DNA of 64,000 bases from Limonium bicolor. Taxonomy: Eukaryota; Streptophyta; Magnoliopsida; Caryophyllales; Plumbaginaceae. Positions 44,986 to 58,500 of this stretch are shown here, in pieces (within the stretch, counting starts at the first letter, position 1; each line of letters begins with the position of its first letter). The stretch spans positions 477,811,594-477,875,593 of the forward strand of contig CM041777.1 of the NCBI GenBank assembly GCA_023374045.1. Reading direction: 5' to 3'. The translations under genes and the position numbers were made by a program. The notes beneath the pieces are model-generated. The model was not told the DNA's origin and made no database searches. It saw only the letters and a program-made list of their open reading frames with translations.

Positions 44986-46772
44986 TCCAATATCTTTCTT
45001 TGTCTCACAGAGTCTGCCAATTCTGATCAAGATCAAGCTGATGATCGTCTAATAAGACCAATAGCTATATGTTGCTCCACTATGACACATCATAAAGAAT
45101 GGTATTCTGCTTCGGCATTGGAGAGAGAAATTGAACCCTATTTCTTTGTTTTCCAAGAGATAGGACTATCTACTAAGAAAATGTAGTAGGCTGATACTGA
45201 TTTTCGTGTGTTAGGTCAAGCAGCCCAATCGGAATCACAATGGGCTATGAGGTCAAGATTGGTATTTTGATCTGTAATAAGAATGATGCCATAGTTCATC
45301 GTCCCTTTAATGTAGCATAGTGCATGCATGGCTGCATCTAAGAACTTGTACGGTGAAGCTAATGTACGGTCTTGTGTTAAATAAGTAACTAAGTTTTCCA
45401 ACCAATCTTCTGTAAGTTGTAGGATCATTCAGAGGAACTTCATCAGTGAGAAGAAGTTGTTTTCTAACCACCTTTGGCCCTCTTGCGACTCTTTTATCTT
45501 ACAGTTATACTCCTCTATTAACTCCATGCAAAACTTCCTTTGAGATAGAATAAATCCTTGTTTAGATTGTATGAATTCAATGCCCAAGAAGTAATGTAAG
45601 TTTCCAAGATCTTTGATCTTGAAGTTGATATCTAATGCATGATTGATATCATCAATTTCTTTCTGATTTGAACCAACGACAGCATGTCATCTATGTAGTT
45701 AGCTACAAATAGCTTCCCCTCTTCACGCTGCTTGTGAAAAAGAGAATAATTATTTTTGGATTGTATGAAACTGAGAGTTCTAAGAAAACTTGCCAGTTTG
45801 GAAAACCATTGTCTAGAGGCTTGTTTAAGCCCATATAATGATTTCTTTAGACGGCAAGCCTTGTTTGTCCCTGTAGCTTCAAGACCTTGTGGTAGTCTCA
45901 TGTATACTTCTTCGTATAGATCATCATGCAAGAAAGCTTTGTTGGCATCTAACTGATTGAAAGGATGTGTTGCACACATAATCTGCCATGTAGCTCGGCC
46001 TGTAACTTTCCCTACTAGAACTCCGCAAATCAGGATGAACAACTTCATGATCAATGAGTTTTGTATCTTGAGTGGTATTTCATTGATTATTGTGTGTCAT
46101 GTCTTTATCATCAACCAGGATAAGAGGCTGATCATTAAAGTCCACTTACATGTTTGGAATGTTTGACCGTTTGATTTGTTGTGTGGCATTAAATTTGATA
46201 TGGAAATACATGGATATGGAACTTTACATCTCTGCAAAATTTTACAATCTGTGAGTCTAAACTCGTGATTTTGTGTCCTTTCTTTCTTGGATCCTCCCCC
46301 AGATATACACAAGCTTGTCCTTTTGGATCAAACTTTCCTCCTTTTGGACCAACAATGGTTTTATAGCACAAACAACCAAAAGGTTTGATATCATTATATG
46401 CGGGTTTGATATTATATAAGCTTTCAAATGATGTCTTACCATTTAAAGCCTTAGTGGGAAGTCTAACTAAAAATGTTGCATATAATATGCACTTTCCTCA
46501 ATAAGCAAGTGGTATATGTGACTAGAAATATACTGCTCTTGCTATTTCTAACAAATATTTATGTTTCAGTTCCACTGTAGCATTCTGCTGAGGGGTTAAT
46601 GAACACGTGGTTTGAAGTATTATTCCTTCCCGCGCATAGAAAAGCTTCCCTTCATTGGAACTACTGAGTTCCTTTACATTATCTATCCTTATCACTTTGA
46701 CCTTTGTTTCAAATTGACATTCCACCATTCTAATAAAATTTGCAATGGCTTCATGTACGGTTTGAAACGTAT
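44986..46772 (-). pseudogene. copia-2: decayed copia integrase, RT and RNase H
   Basis: Integrase pieces (46,522-46,728: VKVIRIDNVKEL, LTPQQNATVELKHKYLLEIA) are followed by KFDPKGQACVYLGEDPRKKG (46,189-46,371), the copia region between integrase and RT. RT at 45,632-46,054 has FNQLDANKAFLHDDLYEEVY, LYGLKQASRQW and the catalytic YIDDMLS. RNase H has DSDWAA and an AEAEYHS-like stretch (45,080-45,230). The look is Ale/Retrofit-like. Its integrase is cut at 46,773 by the LTR of element C. There are many stops. Confidence 0.85.
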
Positions 46773-49153
46773 TGTAGCAAGTGTACTGGTCTATCGTAGC
46801 AAGTTTTCCAAAAAAGTATTCCTTAGGTTATCGAACCAAGGAGGCAGTGTCTAGTTTAATCTCTACCCTAATCTACTAACTAATAAACTGAAGGAAAAAT
46901 AACAATAATAAAATTGGGGGTTTGATTGCAGAAATTAAATAATTAACCAAAACAAAAATAATTAAAAGTGATTCTCTAACCATTCCAAATGGGCGAATCT
47001 TGGTTACTACTTCTCCCTAGTTTATCAATTCCCTTTTCGATTGTTTTCTAAATTCTAGATTGCAACCTCATATCTAAATTAATCTAAAACGGGTTCCCCG
47101 CAAGATAGATCCTTACTAGCAATTCCCAAATTCTAACTCTCGTTACGAATTTACAAATTAACTAGTAGCATTAACGAATCATCTGGTTTCTAGTCAACTA
47201 ATCCCCTGGAATTGCCATCTGTAGTTTCACTAGTAATATTCCTAAGGTCTAATGAACGTCGCAATTCTCACTTGTAAGCAATTCATACCAAGTAAACTCA
47301 AGCTATAATTAATCACAAGAGAATTCAATAAATAACTAGGAACAAAACTACAATCTGTATAGAATTTATATTCAACAACTCAGGAAGAAAAATAATAAAC
47401 TAATTGTCATAGCAAACCATAATTCTAACGACTACTCAGACATCGAAGACAAAGAAATAATAACAATGTTAAAGAGATTAGAAAATGTCATCTAATTGAA
47501 GAACGATGACGAATCCGGTCTCTGCCTTCTGCTCCGATCTGTCAAAACTGACTGTTGTCTCCCCTTTGTCTTCTATTCTCTGTCTTGACTGCTGCTAACT
47601 AGGGGTGTTCATGGAAAACCAGAACCGTCAAACCGGACCGAAACCGGAAACCCAGTTAACCGAAGTCTTTTGCCTATTCAATTAACCGAACCGTTTAGTT
47701 TCCGGTTTCCGATTCCGGTTACGGTTATTGATTTTGACGAATCCGGTTAACCGAAAAAACCGTTTAAGCATTTAATTTATTAATTTTTTAAATTTTTTTA
47801 GTATAAGTATAAAACTATATGATTAATTATTAGATTTACCAAAAATAAATATACAATTATAAAGTTAATGGTTAGAATTATACCAAATCCAATAAAATCT
47901 TATCAAAATTGGCGTTTAACCGGTTTAATATCGCACCAAAACCGGAAAAAGCCACACATTGTTTACTAATTATAAGAAAAAAACACATAAATCTACATCA
48001 TTTCGGTTAACCGTTAAACTGGTAAAACCGCACCGAAACCGACGGTTAACCGGTCCCGGTTAACCGCTTCTAAATAAACCGGTTACGATTATCAAATTGG
48101 ACTAACCGACAATCCGGTTAACTGAAAAGCCGGTTAACCGGTTATGAACACCCCTACTGCTAACTCGCGTCTAGCTTTAGGGTTGTGTATCTCGAATTGT
48201 CTAGGGTTGGAAGAATTGTTCTGTCTCCCCTCTCGATTTTATCTCCTTTGTAGCCGACATCAGCCCATAATGATGAATACAAAAGTATGTTAATTGTAGG
48301 CTCTGTCAAACGTCAGCCCAGCCAAAACGAGCCCACTCCACGTCATGAATTGTGCCTCTGAAGTTTTCAGCCCAGCCTTCCGGTAATGTCATGCAGCCCG
48401 CCTCATGTTGCATAGCTCGTGTGAGAGCAGATGTCTGAGCCTATAATTGTCTGTGCCCATAATGATCATCATGATGATCATATTAATCTTCCGGTGCAAC
48501 ATCAAATTGACGAGTCCATCACGTGCATGGGTTGTCAAATGTCTGCGCCTTTGTCTTTAACAAAGGAAAGCTGCGCCTCTGCCAAATTGTCGGCTCCGTC
48601 TCTCTCTGCATGGACTGGTCCAAGCTTCCCTCTCAACAAAAGCAGCCAGGTCTGCGTCTCTGCGACTCTGTCAATTTTTCTGCAGCCCAAAACAAAACAA
48701 GCCCGGCTCTGTATGTAAAGCAGCGCCCACCAAAAGGAATTTGAGCCATGGTCTGCATGTACATGCATGTCTTCGCGTACAGCTCGCCAAATCGCATGAT
48801 ATATTGGTCTGGGTGTAGTTGATACATATAAACCCGGACGACATCTAGAAATAGACAGTAGCTTCCGTTCTTTTGTGGTCCGGGTTTTTAAACGAGTACA
48901 CCGGACCATGCTGTAAACTAAGCAGAAAGGTTGTTTTTGCTCCCGTTTGGTCCCGTATTGACTATTAAATTCTTGACATATGTTTTTAGACCTTTTCTTC
49001 AGCGTTTTTAACCTGTTTTAGTATAAAACCACATGTGAGGAATAATCTAAACATTTAACATAATTAAACATATAAGTAAGAAATTTATCATATAAACCAA
49101 TGAAATTATAATCACATTAAGCATAGAAATATAGATAAATTCCGCACTTATCA
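46773..49153 (-). repeat. element C 3' LTR, with internal MITE
   Basis: On the minus strand it begins TGATAAGTGCGGAATT at 49,153 and ends CCAGTACACTTGCTACA at 46,773. Total 2381 bp, of which 565 bp is the MITE plus one target copy. The copia-2 integrase reading (FQTVHEAIANFIRMVECQ) stops exactly at its edge, so C inserted into copia-2. A 20-bp perfect palindrome is at 48,462-48,481. A 124-codon frame at 48,535-48,909 looks fortuitous. Confidence 0.82.
47600..48156. mobile_element. hAT-like MITE, 557 bp
   Basis: The terminal inverted repeats TAGGGGTGTTCAT and ATGAACACCCCTA are perfect over 13 bp. They are flanked by a perfect 8-bp duplication, CTGCTAAC (47,592-47,599 and 48,157-48,164), the size made by hAT transposases. 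The interior is rich in AACCGGTTAACC-like subterminal repeats and has no coding capacity. It inserted into the element C LTR. Confidence 0.93.
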
Positions 49154-50476
49154 ACTACCCCACACTTAGCTTTTACTTGTCCTCAAGCAAATAAAGAACA
49201 TAACTGCTCCAAACCGAAACATCAAACTCCAGGATCAAACATAAGCAGAAGAAAAACAAGCAAAATGACAATCAGAAAAATCAGTCTGCTCTAAGCTATC
49301 AGTTTTCGCAAACAGTGAATAGAGAATAATTTTAATAAAAGCATGAATAAACTGAATTGCAGAAACTGAAACACAGATTAGCTTAGGACCTTCCACCAAT
49401 TTCATTACCAAATGGACGACAAGGGGCAAGAAGTAATGTCTTATTCCATAATACCTTTCATTGCCACATACTCATAGCCTGTAACGATCCCCTTTTCATT
49501 GCATTTTGACTTTTAAGCACTTGTATATTCAAATTTGCAATTCATAAAAAGTTAATAGATTAAGCATACTGAGATCATTTCCATTCCCCCAGACTTTTCT
49601 CTCCACCCCTGTAGCAGCTTTGGGTCAACTTTCCCAGGTTGCGCGGCCTTAGGAAGCTAGGTGATGAAGCACCCTTAAAGACTTAATAACCTAGCGGACG
49701 AGGCCTGTTTTTGGTTCAGGATAAACAAACTAGCGGAGTACCTTGCCTTTGTCCTTTCTTTTCTTTCATTTCCAAGGTCCAAAGCTAAATGCATTTAGTC
49801 TCCACAAACAGCTAATTCATCAAATTTCAGTGAAAATAAAGTATATTTTGAGAAAATAATTTAATCAGACAGCTTTTAAGCAGATAATTTTACAAGGTAG
49901 TCATCAGGCTCAATTTCAAACTTCCACAAATATTCTCACCCAAAATTCAACATTTAACGACAAAGATAAGCATATTATTTATCACCTGAAAACAAACAAA
50001 AACTAGTGGTATGAAATGATAATTGAAGGTCACTCCCTACCCCACACTTAAAATTAAACAATGTCCTCATTGTGCGATAAGGCGGGAGTGAAAAACTCAA
50101 AGCTCGTAGAAAAACATTTATGTCCAAAGGAAAAGACAACAGAGTAGTCATTAATAACAAACTAAAATTAAACGAAATTAAAACTAGGACTCCCTTGGAT
50201 TTTGTTGTTACGTCGTATGTAGAACGACCCCACCCCACACATGAGTTTTTCTCAAGTGTTGCAGCCTGGTTGCAGCATCCACATGAAGAATTCATCTGAA
50301 AAGAAAAACACTAGAAGCAACCAAAGCTACAAAACGAAGTTACAAATTAATAAACAAAAAACCAGGGAAATAATTACGAAAAGAAATTAAAACTGAAATT
50401 AAAGACTAGCAAAATAAAATATAACACTGGGTTGCCTCCCAACCAACTGCCCTTCTTTAACGTCTTTGACTAGACC
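49154..50476 (-). other. 3' module set of element C
   Basis: PPT TAAGTGTGGGGTAGT (49,154-49,168), hairpin TTTGCTTGAGGACAAGTAAA (49,172-49,191), conserved block (49,584-49,752), PPT-like motif after ATGAGGACATTG (50,037-50,071), and GGCAACCC box (50,426-50,476). No gene is seen in this 1.3-kb stretch. Confidence 0.8.
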
Positions 50477-50622
50477 ATACCTCCCTGAGGTCAACCAGGA
50501 TCGAAAATGAATGTCGATGTGGGTGCCAAAGGGTGGGTGGGGCGGGCATCATATATCTTCATAAAACATCCCCGGTCAAATGGAAAGGTAACCTCAACAC
50601 TCCAAATGTAAAAGTGTAAACT

Positions 50623-51383
50623 CTACTGATCATGCATCAGGTGGTTGTGCTGAGGTGGGTGATCCTTAACGTGAAGATCGCACTTTGGCTGGTCCTCCTT
50701 CTCAAATTCAAGGATGTAAACATCCTTGTCAACCGGTGAAAGCTCAAAGGATGAACCAATATGAAAATCAACTTCAACAGGAATCAAGGGCTCCTTGAAG
50801 TTGACGAGGTAACTTCTCTCTAATGGCTCATTAATAGGTGCAAGCTGGAGGTTGACTGGAAGACTCTCTGGCTCAGGTACAGGTGGAGAGGGAATAGACC
50901 GGGCAACTTCACAAATTAAATCATCCTCTAACTCTGTAGCTGCACCAACTTGTTCAATCTCTAGCTTTGGTATCTCCATGATCTCCACCTCAGGTGTATC
51001 TGCAACTTCAGGGATCGAATGATCAAGTTGCGTATCACTCCACTCAGCTGCTGGAGTTGGTTGCTCGATATCAAGAATCGGTTCACATCCGAGCTTTCTG
51101 CTAATTCATCTACTTGGGTTATAATTCTTGCATTACTTTCCCGCAGCTCCTTCACATCCATCATGAAGGCCTCATGCCAAGCGGGGTTTGATTCGCCATG
51201 TTTTTTGTTGAAATCTACAAGAATGGCTTCCAAATTAGATAGATTACCTTGACATTATGAACTCTCAAGATCCCCTCCACATGTCTGGCAGATAACCCAC
51301 TAGTTGTAACTTTGTGCAGGATAATAGTGTTCAGGAGATGGCTGTGCTTCAGGAGGGCTAGACAATATAAAATTTCTTAAAGA
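50623..51383 (-). pseudogene. element C gag-end and acidic ORF
   Basis: A knuckle-like CQTCGGDLES near 51,270-51,300 is followed by a Glu/Asn-rich helix-forming stretch, KKHGESNPAWHEAFMMDVKEL (51,110-51,210). In another frame comes an acidic, Pro-rich 121-codon run (50,623-50,988) with EPLERSYLVNFKEPLIPVEV and the signature DVYILEFEKED. That unit matches the repeat of element A ORF2, so A and C belong to one group. It is cut at 51,383 by the LTR of element D. No polymerase is seen in the preserved part. Confidence 0.65.
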
Positions 51384-52518
51384 GTAACACCCCTACCGCT
51401 AATCTCTTAATTATCGCCTAATCAGCCCGGTTACTAATCTAAACACAGCGGGACAATCAAACTAAGTAGCGGGTGATACACGCCGTTAGCCTCCCATACG
51501 ACTAACTAGACCTCAATCAAACAAAACAGTGCGGTCTGATAGCAAGAAATACCGAGTTAACAAAAGCAACCTCCAACAATCCTTAAACAAACCCCAACAA
51601 TACATACATCCTTGCCCACCAAAACAATATCCAAAAGTGATTACCGAGTCAACTAGTTAGCTCACAAAATTACAACCCTCCAAGTTTACAAAATAATAAC
51701 GGTTTACATCTAACCGTATCATAAATATTTACAACTTTTAAGGTCCAAAAAGGTGTACCACATGGTACACCGGTTACTAATCCTAACCGTGTACTATTCG
51801 GTACACCAAGCAAAATAACTTAACAATCAAAAGAGCATCCCGGTCATTCCCAACCTGTCAACAATCTCGAATCCCTGCAAATAAAAACAGCGCCCCTAGG
51901 GCTCAGCAAAAGCTGCATATGACTTCCGCATACCCCGTGAGAGCCAGAGGAAGAAGAAGAAGGCAATGAGGAAGAAAGAAAACGTGGGAGAGAGGGTGTG
52001 TTAGGAGAGAGAAGCCTTTTTTTTTACTTTTGTACTACTTTTCCTTTATTCTTTTGTCCTTTAGCTAATTAAGAAAAATAAAAGAGAGGGGGATGGCATG
52101 CTGGACAGCTACACACACACACAAGTGTGTTTTAAATTTTTATTTGCAAAGTGGACACACTAACTTTGCTTATTTATGTTTTTACCCCACAACTTTTATT
52201 TTTGTTGCACTATTCACTCCCGGGACCCGTTTTCCGGAATTTTCTCGTTTAATTAATTTTATTGATTCTATACCCTCATTATAATGTGCTAATGACTATT
52301 TGGTTGACCAAAATTATTACGGGTCTATTTAACCTGCGTAAAGTCGTGTTTTCCCGGTTTGCTCGAAAAACGCGCTTTAAGGTTCGTTTGTGTTTTTAAT
52401 CCGTTTTAGGGATCCGTTTTCTTCGGGATTTGTTCCCTTATGATTATTTAGGTGTAATTAAGCTTCAAAAATCTTAATTAGCCTAATTAATCACTGTTGC
52501 AAATTTTGGGGTATTTCA
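51384..52518 (-). repeat. element D 3' LTR
   Basis: On the minus strand it begins TGAAATACCCCAAAATTTGC at 52,518 and ends GGGGTGTTAC at 51,384 (about 1135 bp). The final A expected of a CA end is replaced by T or lost. PPT-like TTAAGGGGGGTAGAT (52,519-52,533) precedes it. Confidence 0.8.
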
Positions 52519-52533
52519 ATCTACCCCCCTTAA

Positions 52534-52938
52534 GGAACTTTGCCCACAAAGTTATCCAAGTTGGTGAATTAGTTTCCTTTGTTCAATTGACTCTCAATTG
52601 TCAAAGATCATCCACACAACATCTTACAGAATTAAAATTCTATTGCACAAAGATATTCACCTCAATCACAAGCACCTTCCAACACAACTCAAACCATACT
52701 ATCTCAATCCAATCCAATACAATTCAAGCACCAATCTCAATTCAATTCCAAAGATACCACAACTTCATTCACTTCAACACAAATCACTTCCACAATTACA
52801 ATCATCATCCAACAAGTCCAACCAAAATGTAATACAACTTACATACAATGCAATGCTTACCCCGAAGCAATGCCAAAAACAAAACAGTCATACCCCCCTT
52901 AAAAGGGGTACGACCCGTACCCTCTAACGCTAGACCAT
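52534..52938 (-). other. element D 3' untranslated region
   Basis: About 400 bp between the polyprotein stop and the PPT. It is C/A-rich on the plus strand. No motif or gene is recognised. Confidence 0.6.
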
Positions 52939-54215
52939 CTAGTCTACAAATAGCTGTGGGTACTTCGCCTTCATGGCGTCCTCAAGTTCCCAAGTCGCTT
53001 CCTCGACATCGTGGTTTGCCCACAAGACTTTGACCATTCGCACTGATTTGTTGCGAGTGTCTCTAGTCTTAGTATCAAGAATTCGTAGAGGAGTCTCGAC
53101 ATATCGCATCGTCGGCTCAAGGGATAAATGCTCGGGCTCCAACACATGAGAAGGATCGGATATATATTTCTTGAGTTGAGAGACATGAAACACATCGTGA
53201 ACATGTCCCAACTCCTCAGGTAACACTAATCGGTATGCCACGGATCCAACTCTCTCAGTAATCTCTTACGGCCCCCACAAACTTTGGGCTCAGCTTGCCC
53301 TTCTGGCCAAATCGAAAGACACCCTTCATAGGAGAAACGCGCAGAAACACTTGGTCGCCCACGGCGAACTCAAGGTCGCGTCGTCTCACATCAGCATAAG
53401 ACTTCTGTCTATCCTGGGCTGCCTTCATATTCGCTCAAATCTGCTGAACTTCAGCTTGCACTTGCTCTAAGTATTCCGGTCCTATGATGACCGCTTCGCT
53501 CGACTCATCCCAACACAATGGGGTACGGCAAGGTCTACCATATAAAGCTTGGAAAGGCGACATCTTAATCGAAGCATGATAACTGTTATTATAAGAAAAC
53601 TCGATAAGATGTAGCTTATCAATCCAACTCCCCTGAAAGTCTAAGGCACATGCCCGAAGCATGTCCTCAAGTGTCTGGATGGTTCTTTCTGTCTGACCGT
53701 CGGTCTGTGGATGAAAGGCGGTGCTAAGCTTCAACTCGGTGCCCAACGCTTCCCGTGTAGCTCTCCAGTATCTCGAAAGAAATCTGGTGTCGCGGTCAGA
53801 TACAATGGTCTTAGGAACTCCGTGGTGTCGGATAATCTCCCGGTCAAATAGATCAGCGAGTTTCACCACCTTCCAAGTGTCCCTCATCGGTATGAATCGG
53901 GCAACCTTGGTGAGGCGATCGACGATGACCCATATCATGTTGAGTCCTCCCCTAGCAGGTGGGAGTCCAACAACAAAATCCATAGAGATTTCATGGAATT
54001 TCCACTCTAGAATAGGCATTGACTGTACCATTCCTCCCGGTCTACGGTGCTCGAATTTTACCTTCTGGCATGTGAGGCACCTCAAGACATATTCAGTTAC
54101 ATCAGATTTCATCCCTGACCACCAGAAGTACCTCTTCATGTCCTTATACATTTTAGAGGCTCCCGGATGGACATGCAGTGTGGAACAGTGTGACTCACGC
54201 AGAATGTGATCCCTC
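52939..54215 (-). pseudogene. element D integrase with C-terminal chromodomain
   Basis: The HHCC zinc part (HCSTLHVHPGASKMYKDMKR ... CLTCQKVK, about 54,060-54,190) leads into an intact-looking 238-codon frame (53,435-54,151). The catalytic D, D and E lie in FHEISMDFVVGLPP, KTIVSDRDTRFL and TDGQTERTIQTL. After a frameshift near 53,430, the GPY/F-like RFGQKGKLSPKFVG (about 53,290) is followed by LPEELGHVHDVFHVSQLKKY and a chromodomain ending VKVLWANHDVEEATWELEDA (52,960-53,045). Chromodomains of this type can steer integration to particular chromatin. Confidence 0.92.
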
Positions 54216-54229
54216 AGCTCAGCATTGCT

Positions 54230-54895
54230 TCATGGGGCGCATAATCTGCCATTCAGTCGGATCATACCATCTTCATGTAGCTTGAAGTCATACTTCCGCT
54301 TCTCAAATGTGCCCTCTGTAATTTTCTGCCTGATATCTTTCATATAGGGGTCGCACAATTGAGCCTCTCGCACCTCATCAACCAAGCTGGAAGAAGCGAG
54401 CAGCGAATGGAGTGAGTGTGCTCGGCGACTCAGGGCGTCGGCTACAACATTTGTCTTCCCCTCTTTGTACTGAAGGTTGATGTCGTAATCTGATAAGAAC
54501 TCCATCCACCTTCTCTGTCTCAAATTCAACTCTTTTTGGGTGAACACGTATTGCAAACTCTTATGGTAAGAATAAATGGTGATGCTTACCCCATAGAGAT
54601 AGTGTCACCATATCTTCAAGGTGAAGACAATGGCTCCTAACTCTAAATCATGTGTTGGGTAATTCTCCTCATGCTTTTTTAGCTGGTGGGAGGCGTATGC
54701 TACTACCTTGCCATGTTGCATGAGTACGCATCCCATGCCCTTGCCTGATGCGTCGCAGTAAACTTCAAATCCCTCTGTGCCCTCTGGAAGTGTGAGAATG
54801 GGTGCTGAGGTCAATGAATCTTTCAAGCTCTGGAAGGCTATCTCGCACTCGTCTGTCCACACAAACGGTGCATCTTTCTTCATTAGTGCCGTCAT
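54230..54895 (-). pseudogene. element D RNase H
   Basis: The frame at 54,605-54,895 has [20 protein letters not shown] (D) and [15 protein letters not shown] (E). A stop or shift near 54,600 precedes [20 protein letters not shown] and [10 protein letters not shown] (54,440-54,520). All are standard for a chromovirus. It removes RNA from the RNA-DNA hybrid. Confidence 0.9.
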
Positions 54896-55540
54896 GGGCT
54901 TCGCAACTTTCGAGAAATCTCTAACAAACCTCGGTAATAACCGGCTAGACCAAGAAAGCTCCGAATGTCGAAAACATTCTTAGGTCTAGGCCATGAACGG
55001 ACTGCTTCAATCTTAGCTGGATCGACAGAGATACCAGCGCTCGAGATCACGTGACCAAGGAAGGAGACCTGGTCAAGCCAGAACTCGCATTTGGAGAACT
55101 TCGCGTACAGCTGATTCTCACGCAATGTCTCAAGTACACGCCTCAAATGGCTCTCATGCTCGTCTCGCAACTTCGAATAAATGAGAATGTCATCGATGAA
55201 GACCACCACTGATGTGTCTAACTGATCACTGAACAACTGATTCATCAAATCCATAAACTTAGATGACGCATTCGACAGTCCGAATGGCATCACTGTAAAC
55301 TCAAAGGGGCCATATCTCGTACGGAATGTTGTCTTCTCAATGTCGGAATCTCTAATGGCAATCTGGTGATACCCTGATCAGAGGTCAATCTTGGAGAAGA
55401 CTGAGGCTCCTTTCAACTGATCGAACAGGTCGTCGATGCGTGGCAATGGGTACTAGTTCTTCACAGTGACGGCATTAAGCTCACGGTAATCAATACAAAG
55501 GCGGAGACTACCGTCCTTCTTTTTCACGAAGAGGACTGGC
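54892..55540 (-). pseudogene. element D reverse transcriptase, main part
   Basis: It starts at [20 protein letters not shown] beside the element E insertion. Two in-frame stops occur, after TVKN (55,455) and after SKIDL (55,386). The catalytic [12 protein letters not shown] (about 55,195-55,230) and [20 protein letters not shown] (about 55,030) are kept. A frameshift near 54,940 breaks the connection part. The N-terminal end continues at 61,148 on the other side of E. Confidence 0.92.
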
Positions 55541-58500
55541 TGAAATACCCCAAATTAATTAAACGTGGATTAAATATTTAATCACATTAATTAAGGCCTA
55601 AACATGCCTTAAAAGTCAACTGAGATCAACAGCGGACAACACAAAACAAGATGTTGCACCCTTTGACTGTTAAGGGTAAATAAATACCCAAATGAATTAC
55701 CTAGGACCTAAAAATTTGTCCTAAGTATATTAACACATTACTAGACATATCATAACGGCTGGACAACACTCCAACACAAAGAACAAGCACTTTCATGCTT
55801 CAAGGTCAAAAAGGGCAAAAATGTGCTCTAAGGAACCTTAAAAATCAAATGACCTCTAAATGATATAAAATTGGATACCATGATCAAATATCATGTAAGG
55901 AACACAACAAAACCGTTTTCAAATAAAACCAAGCCCAGAAACACCTTGCGACACAAAATGTGCACTAAAACCCCTTAAAGCACGTTTTTGTGTAATCGCC
56001 TTCTAAATTGGTTTTAATTGGGCTAAAAGGTTATAATTACCTTTAAATATAATAAAATATCATATTATATCATATTAGGAATTTAATTCCAAGAATTTAC
56101 AAATTTTTACAAATTTAATATTAATAAAACCCTAAAGTGGGGCCCGTTTGGGTCAACATTGACTAAGTTGGTCAATGTTGACCATTGACCACGAAGTGGA
56201 CCTCTCAAAATCGATGAAGAGGGTCTCTTAATAGACCAAGAGACAAAACCCATGTGACAATTATTTATTCCACCTTACTTTTGCATAAAATAACAAAAAG
56301 TTAACTTTACCTTATAAAAACAAAACTTGTCTCACCTTTTGCTTCCCCCATGTGAGTGCAGCCGTTGGAGCCTCCTTCCCTCCTTATTACACGGCACTCC
56401 AAGCAAGAACAAGACAAAACAAGATGAGTCATCTTTCACTTATAAGATTAAAGTAACATATTACTTCATTTTTTATTCAAATTTGAATCAATCATACCCT
56501 ACCTTCCCAATCAAGGACGGCTGCCCCCTCTTCTTGTCTCCACCGATTTTTCTTCAATTATTCAACACCAATCAATTGGTGATGAGTCACCAAGTCACTT
56601 AAATCATAAAAAATGCAAAAAATGTGTTTTAAGCAAATTAGGTCATTCATTCTCATTAGTCCCATTTCAACCGTGGAACTCCTGGCCAAACTCTCTCCTT
56701 GGCTTCCTCTCAACCGTAGGTAAGAGTTCCAAGCACCATTGATGAGATCTCAAGCTCTAGGTAAGCTCCTAAGGCATAAAAATGCCCATTTTCTTCATCT
56801 TTCCTTCCTTTTTCGATTGATCTACACTCCAGCCTTTTCTATACATCTATGTAGAGTGATTTGGAGGTTAAAGGAAGCGTTGGTTTCGTACATAACCAGA
56901 TCTAAGGAGGAAAGTTCAAGTCTTGACCATTTAAGGTAAAAATGTGCTTTAAGCTCATAACTTTTGATTCCCTTCAATTTCGGCTGTGAAACTTTGGTCA
57001 TAGCCTCATATTCTTCTCCTTTTCATGTGGAATCTGTTGGTTAGCCATTTGGAGCAAAGGTGGCCGAGATCCAAAGGAAATACCCTCTTTTAAGGCATTT
57101 TTCCAAGGTAAAACCTAATAACAAGGTAGTTTGTTGAGATCTAGCTATTTCCTATGTCAATATGGTAGATCTAACACCTTGTGGTGTGTTTGATTCAGGT
57201 CGAAACCATCTTGAACTCTCCTTGCATTCTTAAGGTGATTTTTGCCTTAAATCTTACATTAAATTACTTCTTATGGTTAGATCTTTCTTGGAGACTAACT
57301 AGGCCTTGGTTTCTGTTGAAAACATGTAAAACAAGTTGTGGAGAATTTCTCCTTAAGGTGGCGAACCCAAACATGGCTTTACCTAAGCTAAATCAAGGTA
57401 TAAATCACTTAAAACCTTAACTTGATACATTAACACAAGTTTAAGTGTGTGTATATTAATTGCCGTGAGTGGAGAGGTGAACTAAGGTCTTGTTTGACCT
57501 TAAAATGTTTAAAGAATGGTTTAATAAATTTTATAACTAATTAAACAAGCATAATTGTCAAATTTAAGACATTATGTGGAAGTTTGGTAAATAAATAAAA
57601 AGTGTGTGGTGAGGCCGAAATTTATATGTATTTTTGGGACATTTATGTGTAATTTATTTTGTGAGCAAATGTTTGTAATAAGGCCACGTATTTTAGGCCA
57701 TTTTATTTATGCATTTACAAGCTTTTAATTAAGTTTAGGTAGTATAAATGCATTACCGAAAATAAACGGGGTATTAGGTGTAATTAAATTAAATTTGGGG
57801 ATCTTAGAATAATAAGGCCAAAAATTAGAGTTAAAAAGGAGTTAAAATAAAGTTTATAAGATTTTATAAAGTTTTGGGGTTAAATGGTGAATTTTAGAAA
57901 GTTTGGGTGCTAAACTGTAATTATAAGGAATTGGTGGTCAAGGAAATATTAAGGTGTTATAATAAGATAAGTATCTTAAGGTAATATTTTCATGACATAT
58001 GTGGTAAATATGTTATTACCGAAAATAAAGGGTGTACAATGGTATTTTTAACACCCATGGGCTATTAGGAATTTTTAGGAATTTATTTGGTGGATTTTGG
58101 AATTAAAATGAACTATATATGTATAATATATAGTTATTAAGTCATTATGACACTTTGGAGAAAAAGAGATGTTGGAATGGTAAATATTGATAGTATATGG
58201 GTTAATAAGGATATTTATAACCCTTTGGTGGAATTTGGAGATTTTTAGAATTATATAAGAGTATTTGTTAAGATATGTGTATAAGATATGGTTTTAATGA
58301 TATGGTAAGACTATATGTTATAAATAGGGCCAAATGGCAATTATAGAATAGCACAAGGGCTGTTCGGAATTTACAAAAATAACCATAGGTTATACTCTTT
58401 TAAGTTAGAAATGTTATATTAAATGGAATGTATAACATGGGATGATTTAAGGGGCGATTTTGTAAATTAAGGAAACTATGGTTTATAGAAAAGAATGAGA

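Noticed and set aside
48535..48909. 124-codon minus-strand frame in LTR C
   Set aside because: It lies wholly inside an LTR, overlaps several other frames of similar length, and shows no recognisable domain.
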